Assembly (NCBI GenBank): GCA_964580055.1
Contig: CAZOJI010000005.1
Span: 62,001 to 126,000 of the forward strand
Reading direction: 5' to 3'
Source: JBDGYW01 sp964580055
Lineage (GTDB): Bacteria; Gemmatimonadota; Gemmatimonadetes; Gemmatimonadales; GWC2-71-9
DNA length: 64,000 nucleotides
Shown: piece after piece, positions 54,369 to 62,817 of the stretch
Numbering within the stretch: position 1 is the first letter of the stretch
Layout of the letters: each line of letters begins with the position of its first letter
The notes under the pieces: generated by a model
Told to the model about the DNA's origin: nothing
Databases searched by the model: none
What the model saw: only the letters and a program-made list of their open reading frames with translations
Program-made: the position numbers and the translations under genes

Positions 54369-57300
54369 TCATTCGGTTTTCCCGTTCCCGGTCAACTGCA
54401 AGATGCCTAGCAGGGGTATGATCGTCCAATCAGGCCTGTTGTTGAGCTCGTAAAGGAGCTCGTACAGCGCCTTATCCAGCAGATGCGTGTCCAGCAACGC
54501 TCTTCGCTCATCCACCGATCTGGGCAGCAACGCCGCGTCTCCCACACCTCCAACATAAGACTTGAGAAACTCCCTCGATACCCACCTGTGCCAGGAGTCG
54601 GCCCACAACCGAACGAATGGGTAGTCTTCAGGACGCACCGAGCCGCTCAGGAAGGGAGTAACCGATGCGTAGTGAAACGAACGCAACATGCCGGCGACAT
54701 CCTTGAGCGGCGATCTCTTTAGGCGTCGCTCACCGAGCGGTCTGGCGGGTTCACCCTCGAAGTCCAGGATGACGAAATCCTTGCCCGTATAGAGCATCTG
54801 GCCGAGGTGATAGTCGCCGTGCACTCTAATGCGCGTCGCCGAAATCTTGCGCTCCAATACTTGTCTCAGCCTCTTGCTCACTTCGTTCCTGGTACGCAGC
54901 ACCGACCTGGCTTCTTTGCGTGTGTCCTTGGGGAGATACCGCACGCGCCTTTCCAGCAGCCCGAACGCCTCTTCCAGTCGCCGGCGGGTCGATTGATAGA
55001 GTGAGCGCTGGTACATGGCGTTGAATGGTTCGGGTGCGAACTCTCCGTGTTCGGGCTGGGAAGCCAGCGCCAGGTGGAGTTCCGCCGTTCTGAGGCCGAT
55101 GCTCCGCGCGGACTCCATGTATACGCCAATCCGCTCCTCGACGCTTTCGGGCACTTTGGCGTCCAGATCGTCAATTGGATGACCATTCGGCGGAGCCTCC
55201 GGAGGAGTACGATCCGGCTGTGCCAGCGCCAGCTCGAAATACTGTTCGAGATGGTGCAGCGTATAGTGCCACGCGTCTTCCGCGTTTGCAGTGTAGCCGT
55301 GCATCACCGCGAGCGTCATTGGTTCTCTACGAGGCCGCCGGTATTCCAGGGCTCCCGCGAGCGGCGGCGTATTGGAGAATGAGGTCTGTTCCGTTAGGAA
55401 GCGGCCGATCTCCATGTCGGGGTTGAGTCCGTCGTCGACCCTTCTGATCACCTTCATTATGAAGCTGTCGCCATAGACCACCGAGTTGTTGCTCTGCTCG
55501 GCCTTGAGGAGGCGCGGCTCGGCGTCCTTGACGGCGGATAGGAGGCGCTTTCCGTATCCGCGCGTGGTCAAGCCGTGCAGCTCACCCGACGCTCCCTTCG
55601 CGCGGGACTTGCGCGCAACCATCCCGGCCATCGCGTTGTTGACGGTTGGGCTGACGAGAGCGTCATAAAGGAGGCCGTGAACAGGGCCGTCGTTGCCGGG
55701 CACCGTGAGCCCGGCGATGATCTCGTGGGGGTGATGAGCCTCGACGCTCGTCGCTTCTTCTCCGCTGGCGAACGCCAGGGGTACGTTGTAATAGTCCGGC
55801 GCCCCTTCCGCGAACGTTACCTCCACCAACGTGACGCAGGCATCCACTTCCTTACGTCGAATCGGTATCACCTCGGCGACACGCGCGTCGAGCTGTCGCC
55901 GAGCCTTGCCGCCGAACCAACGCCTGCCCCGCAGATATGCCAAAAGCGCCCTCTGCAGGGGTTTCGCGGTTTTGTCGGTGAGCCCGAGCTGCCAAGGTTT
56001 GTCCAAGCTTAGCTCCGGCGCCACGAAGTCGTGCACCACGGCCGCTTCGTCTTCCTCCCTCAACGGCTCCAGCCTGAACCACAAGAAGTTGTGCGGTCCC
56101 AGGGTAATCAGATAGGGACCTTCACCTATGGCCGGGAACCGGGTACGCCCGAACTGCTCGACCGGTACCATTCCCTGGAATCGCTGCAGGTCCAGCTCCG
56201 CGTACTGAGCAAACCTCGAGAGGTTGGCCAGAACCAGCACCCGCTCGCCCTCCCATTCGCGCACGAAGGCCAGCACCTTGCGGTTCTCGGGATGCAAAAA
56301 CTCGATCGAGCCGCTGCCGAACACGGCCGATTCCTTGCGCAATGAAATCAGCCGCTTGGTCCACCACAACAGCGAGTTGGGGTTGCTCTGCTGCGCCTCG
56401 ACGTTCACGGCTTCATAGTGGTACTCGGGGTCGACAATCACCGGCAGGTACAGCTGCTGAGGATTGCTCCTCGAGAAGCCCGCGTTCCTGTCCGGCCCCC
56501 ACTGCATCGGAGTGCGTACGCCGTTGCGGTCACCCAGGTAGATGTTGTCCCCCATTCCGATCTCGTCGCCGTAGTAGAACACGGGCGTGCCCGGCATGGA
56601 GAACAGCAGGCTGTTCATCAGCTCGATGCGCCGCCTGTTGCATCCCATCAGCGGCGCCAGCCTGCGGCGTATCCCGAGATTCACGCGAGCGCGCGGGTCT
56701 TGGGCGTAGACCCGGTACATGAAGTCCCGGTCCTCGTCGGTCACCATCTCGAGTGTGAGCTCGTCGTGATTGCGCAGGAAGACCGCCCACTGACAGCTGT
56801 CCGGAATCGGCGGAGTCTGTTCCAGGATATCCACTATGGGAAAACGGTCTTCCATTTGGATGGCCATGAACAACCTGGGCATGAGAGGGAAGTGGAATGC
56901 CATATGGCATTCATCGCCGCCCCCGAAATAGGTGACCGCATCGTCGGGCCATTGATTGGCTTCCGCGAGCAACATGCGATCGGAGTACTTCTGATCGGCA
57001 TGTTTGCGCAGCTCCTTGAGGAACGCGTGCGTTTCGGGCAGGTTCTCGCAGTTGGTGCCCTCTCTCTCGTATAGGTACGGAACCGCGTCGAGCCTGAGCC
57101 CGTCCACTCCCAAATCGAACCAGAAATCCATGGCCTGAATGACGGCACGCCGCACCGCGCGGTTGTCGAAATTCAGATCGGGCTGATGGGAGTAGAAGCG
57201 GTGCCAATAATAGGACTCCGCCACGTGGTCCCATGCCCAGTTCGACTGCTCGAAATCCTTGAAGATGATTCGCGCATCCTTGTACTTGTCCGGTTTGTCA

Positions 57301-57695
57301 CTCCACACGTAGAAATCGCGGTGTTTGCTGCCGGCAGGTGCGCGACGGGCCCGCTGGAACCAGGCGTGTTGATCGGATGTGTGGTTGATGACCAACTCGG
57401 TGATGACCTTGAGTCCACGCCGGTGCGCCTCTCTGAGGAAGGTCTTGAAATCTCTCAACGTGCCGTAGTCGGGATGGATGTCACGGTAGTCGGCTATGTC
57501 ATATCCGTCATCCCTGAGCGGCGACGGGTAAAACGGCTGCAGCCACAGGACGGTGACGCCGAGATCCTCGAGATAGTCCAGCTTGGAGGTCAGCCCTCGA
57601 AAATCCCCTATCCCATCTCGGTTGCTGTCGTGGAACGCCCGTACGTGCACCTGGTAGATGATTGCATCCTTGTACCACAAGGATTCGCTGCTCAT
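54369..57695 (-). CDS. treS: Trehalose synthase fused to maltokinase (TreS-Mak)
   Basis: The 1108-residue product joins two enzymes. Residues about 1-555 are TreS (GH13_16), which interconverts trehalose and maltose, with VITELVINHTSDQHAWF, GLRLDAVPYLYEREGTNCE and LRNHDELTLEMV blocks. Residues about 580-1108 are a maltokinase (Pep2/Mak), which makes maltose-1-phosphate from maltose and ATP, with an N-lobe ending and the kinase-like HGDYHLGQML and FVILDFEGEPARP motifs. The fusion passes maltose directly towards GlgE. It starts 19 nt after the glgE stop. The fusion is known in several phyla. Confidence 0.96.
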   Translation of the reverse strand: MSSESLWYKDAIIYQVHVRAFHDSNRDGIGDFRGLTSKLDYLEDLGVTVLWLQPFYPSPLRDDGYDIADYRDIHPDYGTLRDFKTFLREAHRRGLKVITELVINHTSDQHAWFQRARRAPAGSKHRDFYVWSDKPDKYKDARIIFKDFEQSNWAWDHVAESYYWHRFYSHQPDLNFDNRAVRRAVIQAMDFWFDLGVDGLRLDAVPYLYEREGTNCENLPETHAFLKELRKHADQKYSDRMLLAEANQWPDDAVTYFGGGDECHMAFHFPLMPRLFMAIQMEDRFPIVDILEQTPPIPDSCQWAVFLRNHDELTLEMVTDEDRDFMYRVYAQDPRARVNLGIRRRLAPLMGCNRRRIELMNSLLFSMPGTPVFYYGDEIGMGDNIYLGDRNGVRTPMQWGPDRNAGFSRSNPQQLYLPVIVDPEYHYEAVNVEAQQSNPNSLLWWTKRLISLRKESAVFGSGSIEFLHPENRKVLAFVREWEGERVLVLANLSRFAQYAELDLQRFQGMVPVEQFGRTRFPAIGEGPYLITLGPHNFLWFRLEPLREEDEAAVVHDFVAPELSLDKPWQLGLTDKTAKPLQRALLAYLRGRRWFGGKARRQLDARVAEVIPIRRKEVDACVTLVEVTFAEGAPDYYNVPLAFASGEEATSVEAHHPHEIIAGLTVPGNDGPVHGLLYDALVSPTVNNAMAGMVARKSRAKGASGELHGLTTRGYGKRLLSAVKDAEPRLLKAEQSNNSVVYGDSFIMKVIRRVDDGLNPDMEIGRFLTEQTSFSNTPPLAGALEYRRPRREPMTLAVMHGYTANAEDAWHYTLHHLEQYFELALAQPDRTPPEAPPNGHPIDDLDAKVPESVEERIGVYMESARSIGLRTAELHLALASQPEHGEFAPEPFNAMYQRSLYQSTRRRLEEAFGLLERRVRYLPKDTRKEARSVLRTRNEVSKRLRQVLERKISATRIRVHGDYHLGQMLYTGKDFVILDFEGEPARPLGERRLKRSPLKDVAGMLRSFHYASVTPFLSGSVRPEDYPFVRLWADSWHRWVSREFLKSYVGGVGDAALLPRSVDERRALLDTHLLDKALYELLYELNNRPDWTIIPLLGILQLTGNGKTE

Positions 57696-57714
57696 ACCTA
57701 CTCCTTCTCGATCG

Positions 57715-59676
57715 TCAGCGCTCTACGAGGAATACATGGGCGACTCGCTCGGCCGGATCGAGTTGAACGAAGTTGCTGCTGCCGCGCCACGTGTGGCTCT
57801 CGCCGGTGAGCAAGTCGCGGACCCGATACTCGTCCTCGCGCCCGAGGCTGAGTTCTGCGACCGGAACCTGGACGATCCCCGCTTGCACATGGTGAGGATC
57901 CAGGTTCACGGCAATCAGAAGATCGTTGCCCCAGGCGGTCCGGCTGTAGAACAGGATCTGTTCGTTGTCTGAATCGTGAAACCCCAGGTTGCCCTGCGTC
58001 TGAAAGGCCGGGTTCTCGCGGCGAATGCGGTTGATGAGACGAATGTCGTCGTTGATATTGCCGGGCGCCTCCCAATCGCGGACCTTGATCTCGTATTTCT
58101 CGGAGTTCAAGTATTCCTCGCTGCCCGGCTCCCGAGGCTCGTTCTCGCACAGCTCGTATCCGCTGTAGATGCCGTACAATGGCGACAGTGTAGCCGCGAG
58201 GAGCAGCCGGACCCGAAACGCGGGGCGCCCCCCCTCCTGCAAGTATGCGTGCAGAATGTCAGGCGTGTTGGTGAACAGGTTGCCACGGAAGTACTTGACG
58301 AGCTCGGTGTTGTGCAGTTCGGTGAACAGCTCGCTCAGCTCGAAGCTATCGTTCTTCCAGGTGAAGTGCGTGTAGGACTGTGTAAACCCCAGCTTGGCGA
58401 GCCCCCACATCCGCTTGGGGCGCGTGAACGCCTCCGAGAGGAACACCACCTCGGGAAATCGCTCCTTGATGCCGGCGAGCATCCATTCCCAGAAGGCGAA
58501 CGGCTTGGTGTGAGGATTGTCGACCCTGAAGGTCTTTACTCCGCGCGCGATCCAGAATTCCATGATCTCCTTGCACGCACGCCACAGGTTTTCCCTGTCG
58601 CCGCACCAGAAGTCGAGCGGGTAGATGTCCTGGTATTTCTTGGGAGGGTTTTCGGCGTACATGATAGTGCCGTCGGGCCGCCACACGAACCAGTCGGGGT
58701 GCTCCTGGACCCAGGGATGGTCGGGAGAGCATTGTAGGGCGTAGTCCAACGCGACCTCCATGCCCAGGTCTTGCGCCGCTCTCACGAAGCGCTCGAAGTC
58801 CTCGATCGTTCCGAGCTCCGGCGCCAACGCCGTGTGGCCGCCCTCCTCGGACCCGATAGCCCAGGGGCTCCCGGGATCGCCGGGTTCCGCGGTCAGCGAG
58901 TTGTTGCGTCCTTTGCGGAAGCTGCGGCCTATGGGATGTATGGGTGGCAGATAAACCACATCGAAACCGAGGTCCGCTATTCTGGGGAGGCTCCGCTCGG
59001 CGTCTCTGAACGTGCCGGGCCTATCCGGATCGCCAGTGCACGATCTGGGAAACATCTCGTACCAGCCGGCGAAGTGGGCGGCGCCCCGGTCCACCACTAT
59101 CTCGAATTCACACTCGAGTGTCGTGACCTCCGCCGGCTCCACCACACGGTCCATGAGTGCCAAGAGCTCGGGGGACAACGCCAATGCTATCCGTCTCTTT
59201 TTGGCTGTCCGCGTGTTTCCCAGGAGTTTCGCCGCAGCGGTCAACTCCGTTCTGTCTTCGGGAGTCGCATTTGCCGCGGCTCGCTCGATCAGCTCGCCCC
59301 CCTCCAACAACTCGACCCGGACATCGAGGCCTGCATCCGCCTTCTTCTGAAGCGCATCGCGCCAGGTTCCGAAGTGGTCCGTCCACCCATCCACAGTGAA
59401 GCGCCATCGGCCTATCTCATCGAGAGGAAACCCGGCGTACCAACGATCGCTGTCGAAGTGGTAGCGCATGGGCAAAGCGCGCCATGTGCGGAACCGCGGC
59501 CCCTGGTAGCGCACCCGTGCCTTGAGCAGAGCGTGGCCGTCACGATAGATGTCAGCACCAACATTGCACATTTCGCCGACGGTCAACTTCACGGGGAAGC
59601 GTCCGCCGTCGAGTGTGGGCTCTACGTGCTCGATGACCAGTTTGCGGCCGTGCGTGCTTTCGTCGAGTGGATTCAC
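57715..59676 (-). CDS. glgE: Alpha-1,4-glucan:maltose-1-phosphate maltosyltransferase GlgE
   Basis: GlgE extends alpha-1,4-glucan with maltose from maltose-1-phosphate (GH13_3). The 653-residue product has the N-terminal beta domain (VIEHVEPTLDGGRFPVKLTVGE), the insertion with WYEMFPRS, the nucleophile block GVKTFRVDNPHTKPFAFW, the acid region FLSEAFTRPKRMWGLAKLGF, and a C-terminal sheet. Length and motifs match mycobacterial and streptomycete GlgE. It lies between glgP (9-nt gap) and treS-mak (19-nt gap), so the substrate-making and substrate-using enzymes are co-transcribed. Confidence 0.95.
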   Translation of the reverse strand: MNPLDESTHGRKLVIEHVEPTLDGGRFPVKLTVGEMCNVGADIYRDGHALLKARVRYQGPRFRTWRALPMRYHFDSDRWYAGFPLDEIGRWRFTVDGWTDHFGTWRDALQKKADAGLDVRVELLEGGELIERAAANATPEDRTELTAAAKLLGNTRTAKKRRIALALSPELLALMDRVVEPAEVTTLECEFEIVVDRGAAHFAGWYEMFPRSCTGDPDRPGTFRDAERSLPRIADLGFDVVYLPPIHPIGRSFRKGRNNSLTAEPGDPGSPWAIGSEEGGHTALAPELGTIEDFERFVRAAQDLGMEVALDYALQCSPDHPWVQEHPDWFVWRPDGTIMYAENPPKKYQDIYPLDFWCGDRENLWRACKEIMEFWIARGVKTFRVDNPHTKPFAFWEWMLAGIKERFPEVVFLSEAFTRPKRMWGLAKLGFTQSYTHFTWKNDSFELSELFTELHNTELVKYFRGNLFTNTPDILHAYLQEGGRPAFRVRLLLAATLSPLYGIYSGYELCENEPREPGSEEYLNSEKYEIKVRDWEAPGNINDDIRLINRIRRENPAFQTQGNLGFHDSDNEQILFYSRTAWGNDLLIAVNLDPHHVQAGIVQVPVAELSLGREDEYRVRDLLTGESHTWRGSSNFVQLDPAERVAHVFLVER

Positions 59677-59685
59677 TTGATTTGG

Positions 59686-61860
59686 TCAGACAGTGGGAGG
59701 TTCGTCCTCGAATGCCTCGCCGCGCATTGCCGGGATATAGAAGTCGCGAGCGTAAGTCTGCACCATACGCCTGGCCGTGAAGTGCCTGCCGGCGACGGAT
59801 AGCGCATTCTTCATCCGCTGGAGCCAACCGACCGGGATATCCCGCATGTCACGCTCGTAGTACATAGGAACTACGTCTTCTTCCAACAATCTGTAGAGGT
59901 GCTCCGCATCCCAAGCATCTGCGTCCTCGCCGTCGGGCACCTCCGGTATCGACCAGCCATTCTGGCCGGTGTACCCCTCCGCCCACCATCCGTCGGGAGT
60001 GCCGAGCTGCGGTACGGCGTTCAACGCCGCCTTCATACCGCTGGTGCCGCACGCCTCCATGGGTACGCGCGGCAGGTTGAGCCACACGTCGACTCCCTCG
60101 ACCAAGCGGTGCGCGATGTGCATGTCGTAATCCTCGAGGAACGCGATCCTTCCCTCGAACTGAGAATCTCGCGCATAACCGTGGATTTGTTGCAAGATGC
60201 GCTTGCCCTCCTCGTCGGCGGGGTGTGCCTTTCCGGCGAAGATGAGCTGCACCGGCCGCCAATAGTCCGTCAGCAGTTTGCGCAGTCGCTCGGCGTCGCG
60301 GAACAAGAGATTGGCGCGCTTGTAGGTGGCGAACCTGCGTGCGAACCCGATGGTCAGCTTCTCCGGATTGAGCAGTGTCCCTGCGCTCACCACCTGCGAC
60401 GCCTCGGTCCAGGAATCACGCCAGCGGCTCCGAGCTTCGTCGTCTATGAAGTTCAGAAGCCGTTGCTTCGAATGATTGTGGACCCGCCACAGCCGTTCAT
60501 CGTCGATGGAGAGGACCCGGTCCCACAGGTCGGGCTCGTCGATGCGCCATCCCCAGTCGGAGCCGAGATGCTCGTCCAGAAGATTCATGAGCTGGTTGGA
60601 CATCCAGGTGGCCAGGTGCACGCCGTTGGTAACGTGGCTGATCGGCACCTGCTCCGTCTCCAGGTTTGGCCAGAGCGATTCCCACATCCTGCGCGACGTC
60701 GCTCCGTGTCTGCGCGCGACACCATTGACCCGACTGGACAGGCGGATCGCGGTCGCGGTCATGTGAAACCGGCCGTGGTCGGCCTCCGGATGGCGACCCA
60801 GCTCAAAGAACTGCTCTCGGGTCGCGTTCATCTCATCCCAGACCGGCCCGGTACAGTGCTCCACCTGCTGGACGTTGAAGGTATCGTGACCGGCCGCGAC
60901 GGGTGTGTGTGTGGTGAACACACTCGTTGCGCGCACCTCCCGCACGGCATCCTGGAACGATAGGCCGGCGGCAGCCTTCTCGCGCACACGCTCTACGGGC
61001 ATGAATGCGGCGTGCCCCTCGTTGGCATGCCATACAGAGGGATGGATGCCGAGCGCCCTGAGCACTCTCACTCCCCCCACTCCCAGGATCCACTCCTGTC
61101 GCAGCCGAAGCTCGGGACCGCCCGCATACAGTTTGTGCAGTAGGTGACGGTCGTCGGGGTGGTTCTCCTCCAAATTGGTGTCGAGCAGATAGATCGCGAC
61201 GCGCCCCACCATCATGAGCCATGCGCCAACGTGTATCTGGCGTCCGTCAGCGGTCAGTTTGGCCAGGAACGGTTCACCGCCGGAGCTGCGAAGCGGCTTT
61301 ATCGCCGTGACCCTGGTGTCGAACTTGTCGTCGCCGTCTTCTTGCCAACCATCCGGGCGCAGCCGCTGATCGAAATAGCCGCGCCTGTAGAACGGCCCCA
61401 CCGCCACCAGCGGTAAACCGAGATCTGAGGAAGCCTTGCAATGATCGCCCGCCAGGATACCCAGACCGCCGGAGTATATCGGCACGGAACTGTGCAGTCC
61501 GTATTCTGCGGAAAAGTATGCAACCGGCCCGGCATCGAGCCCGGGAAACGACTCCGTGAACCAGGTGCCCGCGTCGCTGCGCTCGCGTTCCAGCTCAACT
61601 GTCACTTCATCGAATCTTCTGAGGAAATCAGGGTCCCTGGCGCACTGTTCGAGGCGCTCGGTCTTCACCTTCTGCAGCAGGGCCATCGGATTGTGGCGCG
61701 ACAGCCGCCACACGGTCGGATCTATCGTCCCAAAGAGATGGCGGGCCTTCCGGTTCCAGCTCCAAGATAGGTTGGTTGCGATGTCTGCTAGGGCGGCGAT
61801 GCTGTCCGGCAGCTCCAGGACAACCAATCGCTCGTGATCCTGAGAGTCTCTCTGTGGCAT
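59686..61860 (-). CDS. glgP: Alpha-glucan phosphorylase (GlgP, GT35)
   Basis: GlgP releases glucose-1-phosphate from alpha-glucan ends using phosphate and PLP. The 724-residue product is the short form of the family (alpha-glucan phosphorylase type), with NLSWSWNRKARHLF near residue 31, FSAEYGLHSSVPIYSGGLGILAGDH, VWHANEGHAAFM and the PLP lysine block EACGTSGMKAALNAVPQLG. It is the first gene of the leftward operon. I see no strong ribosome site before its ATG. The 253-nt gap to the next rightward gene holds its promoter; no clear boxes were picked. Confidence 0.94.
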   Translation of the reverse strand: MPQRDSQDHERLVVLELPDSIAALADIATNLSWSWNRKARHLFGTIDPTVWRLSRHNPMALLQKVKTERLEQCARDPDFLRRFDEVTVELERERSDAGTWFTESFPGLDAGPVAYFSAEYGLHSSVPIYSGGLGILAGDHCKASSDLGLPLVAVGPFYRRGYFDQRLRPDGWQEDGDDKFDTRVTAIKPLRSSGGEPFLAKLTADGRQIHVGAWLMMVGRVAIYLLDTNLEENHPDDRHLLHKLYAGGPELRLRQEWILGVGGVRVLRALGIHPSVWHANEGHAAFMPVERVREKAAAGLSFQDAVREVRATSVFTTHTPVAAGHDTFNVQQVEHCTGPVWDEMNATREQFFELGRHPEADHGRFHMTATAIRLSSRVNGVARRHGATSRRMWESLWPNLETEQVPISHVTNGVHLATWMSNQLMNLLDEHLGSDWGWRIDEPDLWDRVLSIDDERLWRVHNHSKQRLLNFIDDEARSRWRDSWTEASQVVSAGTLLNPEKLTIGFARRFATYKRANLLFRDAERLRKLLTDYWRPVQLIFAGKAHPADEEGKRILQQIHGYARDSQFEGRIAFLEDYDMHIAHRLVEGVDVWLNLPRVPMEACGTSGMKAALNAVPQLGTPDGWWAEGYTGQNGWSIPEVPDGEDADAWDAEHLYRLLEEDVVPMYYERDMRDIPVGWLQRMKNALSVAGRHFTARRMVQTYARDFYIPAMRGEAFEDEPPTV

Positions 61861-62113
61861 AGGTTAGGAATTAAGCGGTGGTACGGATCGTTCGGTAGAT
61901 GTTGATTGAAACGGAAACGGATTCGAGCCGGATGAAGGTCACAACCGGCAACATGCATAGATCCATAAGACCCTGACACCCGATGGACCGTTCGACAGCG
62001 GCAGTGCCGTCAGCCGCAAACACTACCACGGCGGCCGGGCAGCGTGCATCTTTCCTGCTTGGATTTCCGTAAGGGCGACAACGAATTGCGCTCTCGAATA
62101 TCGAGGAGTTCAA

Positions 62114-62635
62114 ATGAACGAGAATGGCTTGAAGAAAGACGGCAAGCGTAAGAAACCCATGAACACCTTCCTGTTTGGGCTGATAACCGGCGTTGTCGTC
62201 ACCATTTTCGTTCCAATGCTGCTTCGGCCTTACCTTCCGCGATCGCTCTTCGGTGCCGACAATACTCTACAGGGCGTAGTTCGCGCCAAACAGTCTGAGG
62301 TCGACAAGGTCCTGCTCACGATTCCCACCGACGAGGGAACCATGCTCGCCACATTCACCGAGAATGTGGCTGAAATGAACCTCATGATCGAGGAAGGCGA
62401 TTCCATCGCTCTCGCACTGGACTCCTACGAGCCATTCCCACAGAACCCGGCAATCGCTCGTGTGCGCTCGGTGGCGCAGACCGGTTCAAGACCGCCTCAG
62501 GCGAGAACAACCGCCGCCACGGAATCGGCACCGGCCGACACGGGCGTCGCCGAAGATTCAACACAGATAGACACATCCGCTGCTTCGCAGGATTCGGCCG
62601 CGGAGGTACCGGATACCACCGGCACGAGTGGTTAG
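62114..62635 (+). CDS. Small membrane-anchored protein of unknown function
   Basis: The 173-residue product has a basic N-terminus (KKDGKRKKP), a hydrophobic segment about 17-38 (TFLFGLITGVVVTIFVPMLL), a short beta-rich part around 50-115 (LQGVVRAKQSEVDKVLLTIP and GDSIALALDSYEPF), and a low-complexity tail rich in Ala, Thr, Ser and Asp. A GAGGAG site lies 5 nt before its ATG. The soluble part is not recognised. It precedes sucA by 182 nt on the same strand; a link is not evident. Confidence 0.75.
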   Translation: MNENGLKKDGKRKKPMNTFLFGLITGVVVTIFVPMLLRPYLPRSLFGADNTLQGVVRAKQSEVDKVLLTIPTDEGTMLATFTENVAEMNLMIEEGDSIALALDSYEPFPQNPAIARVRSVAQTGSRPPQARTTAATESAPADTGVAEDSTQIDTSAASQDSAAEVPDTTGTSG

Positions 62636-62817
62636 CCGCAGCGAATAAGGCCGCCGGTCTCCGAACAGCCGAATCGCGGCGCCGCTGGACACTCTCGAAG
62701 AAGCACGCCATACTTCGCCGGAGCTATGACAGATTGTATCCCGCCGGCATGCTAGCGGCGGTGCCGCGGCCCAAATTCAGAACACCCGATTCAAGCGACG
62801 CTCTTCGAACCGAGACC

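Noticed and set aside
53318..54421. Long plus-strand frame opposite glgX
   Set aside because: Antisense shadow of a well-conserved GH13 gene.
62741..62761. Hairpin CCGCCG/CGGCGG upstream of sucA as a terminator
   Set aside because: A 6-bp stem with a 9-nt loop but no T run follows, so termination is not supported.
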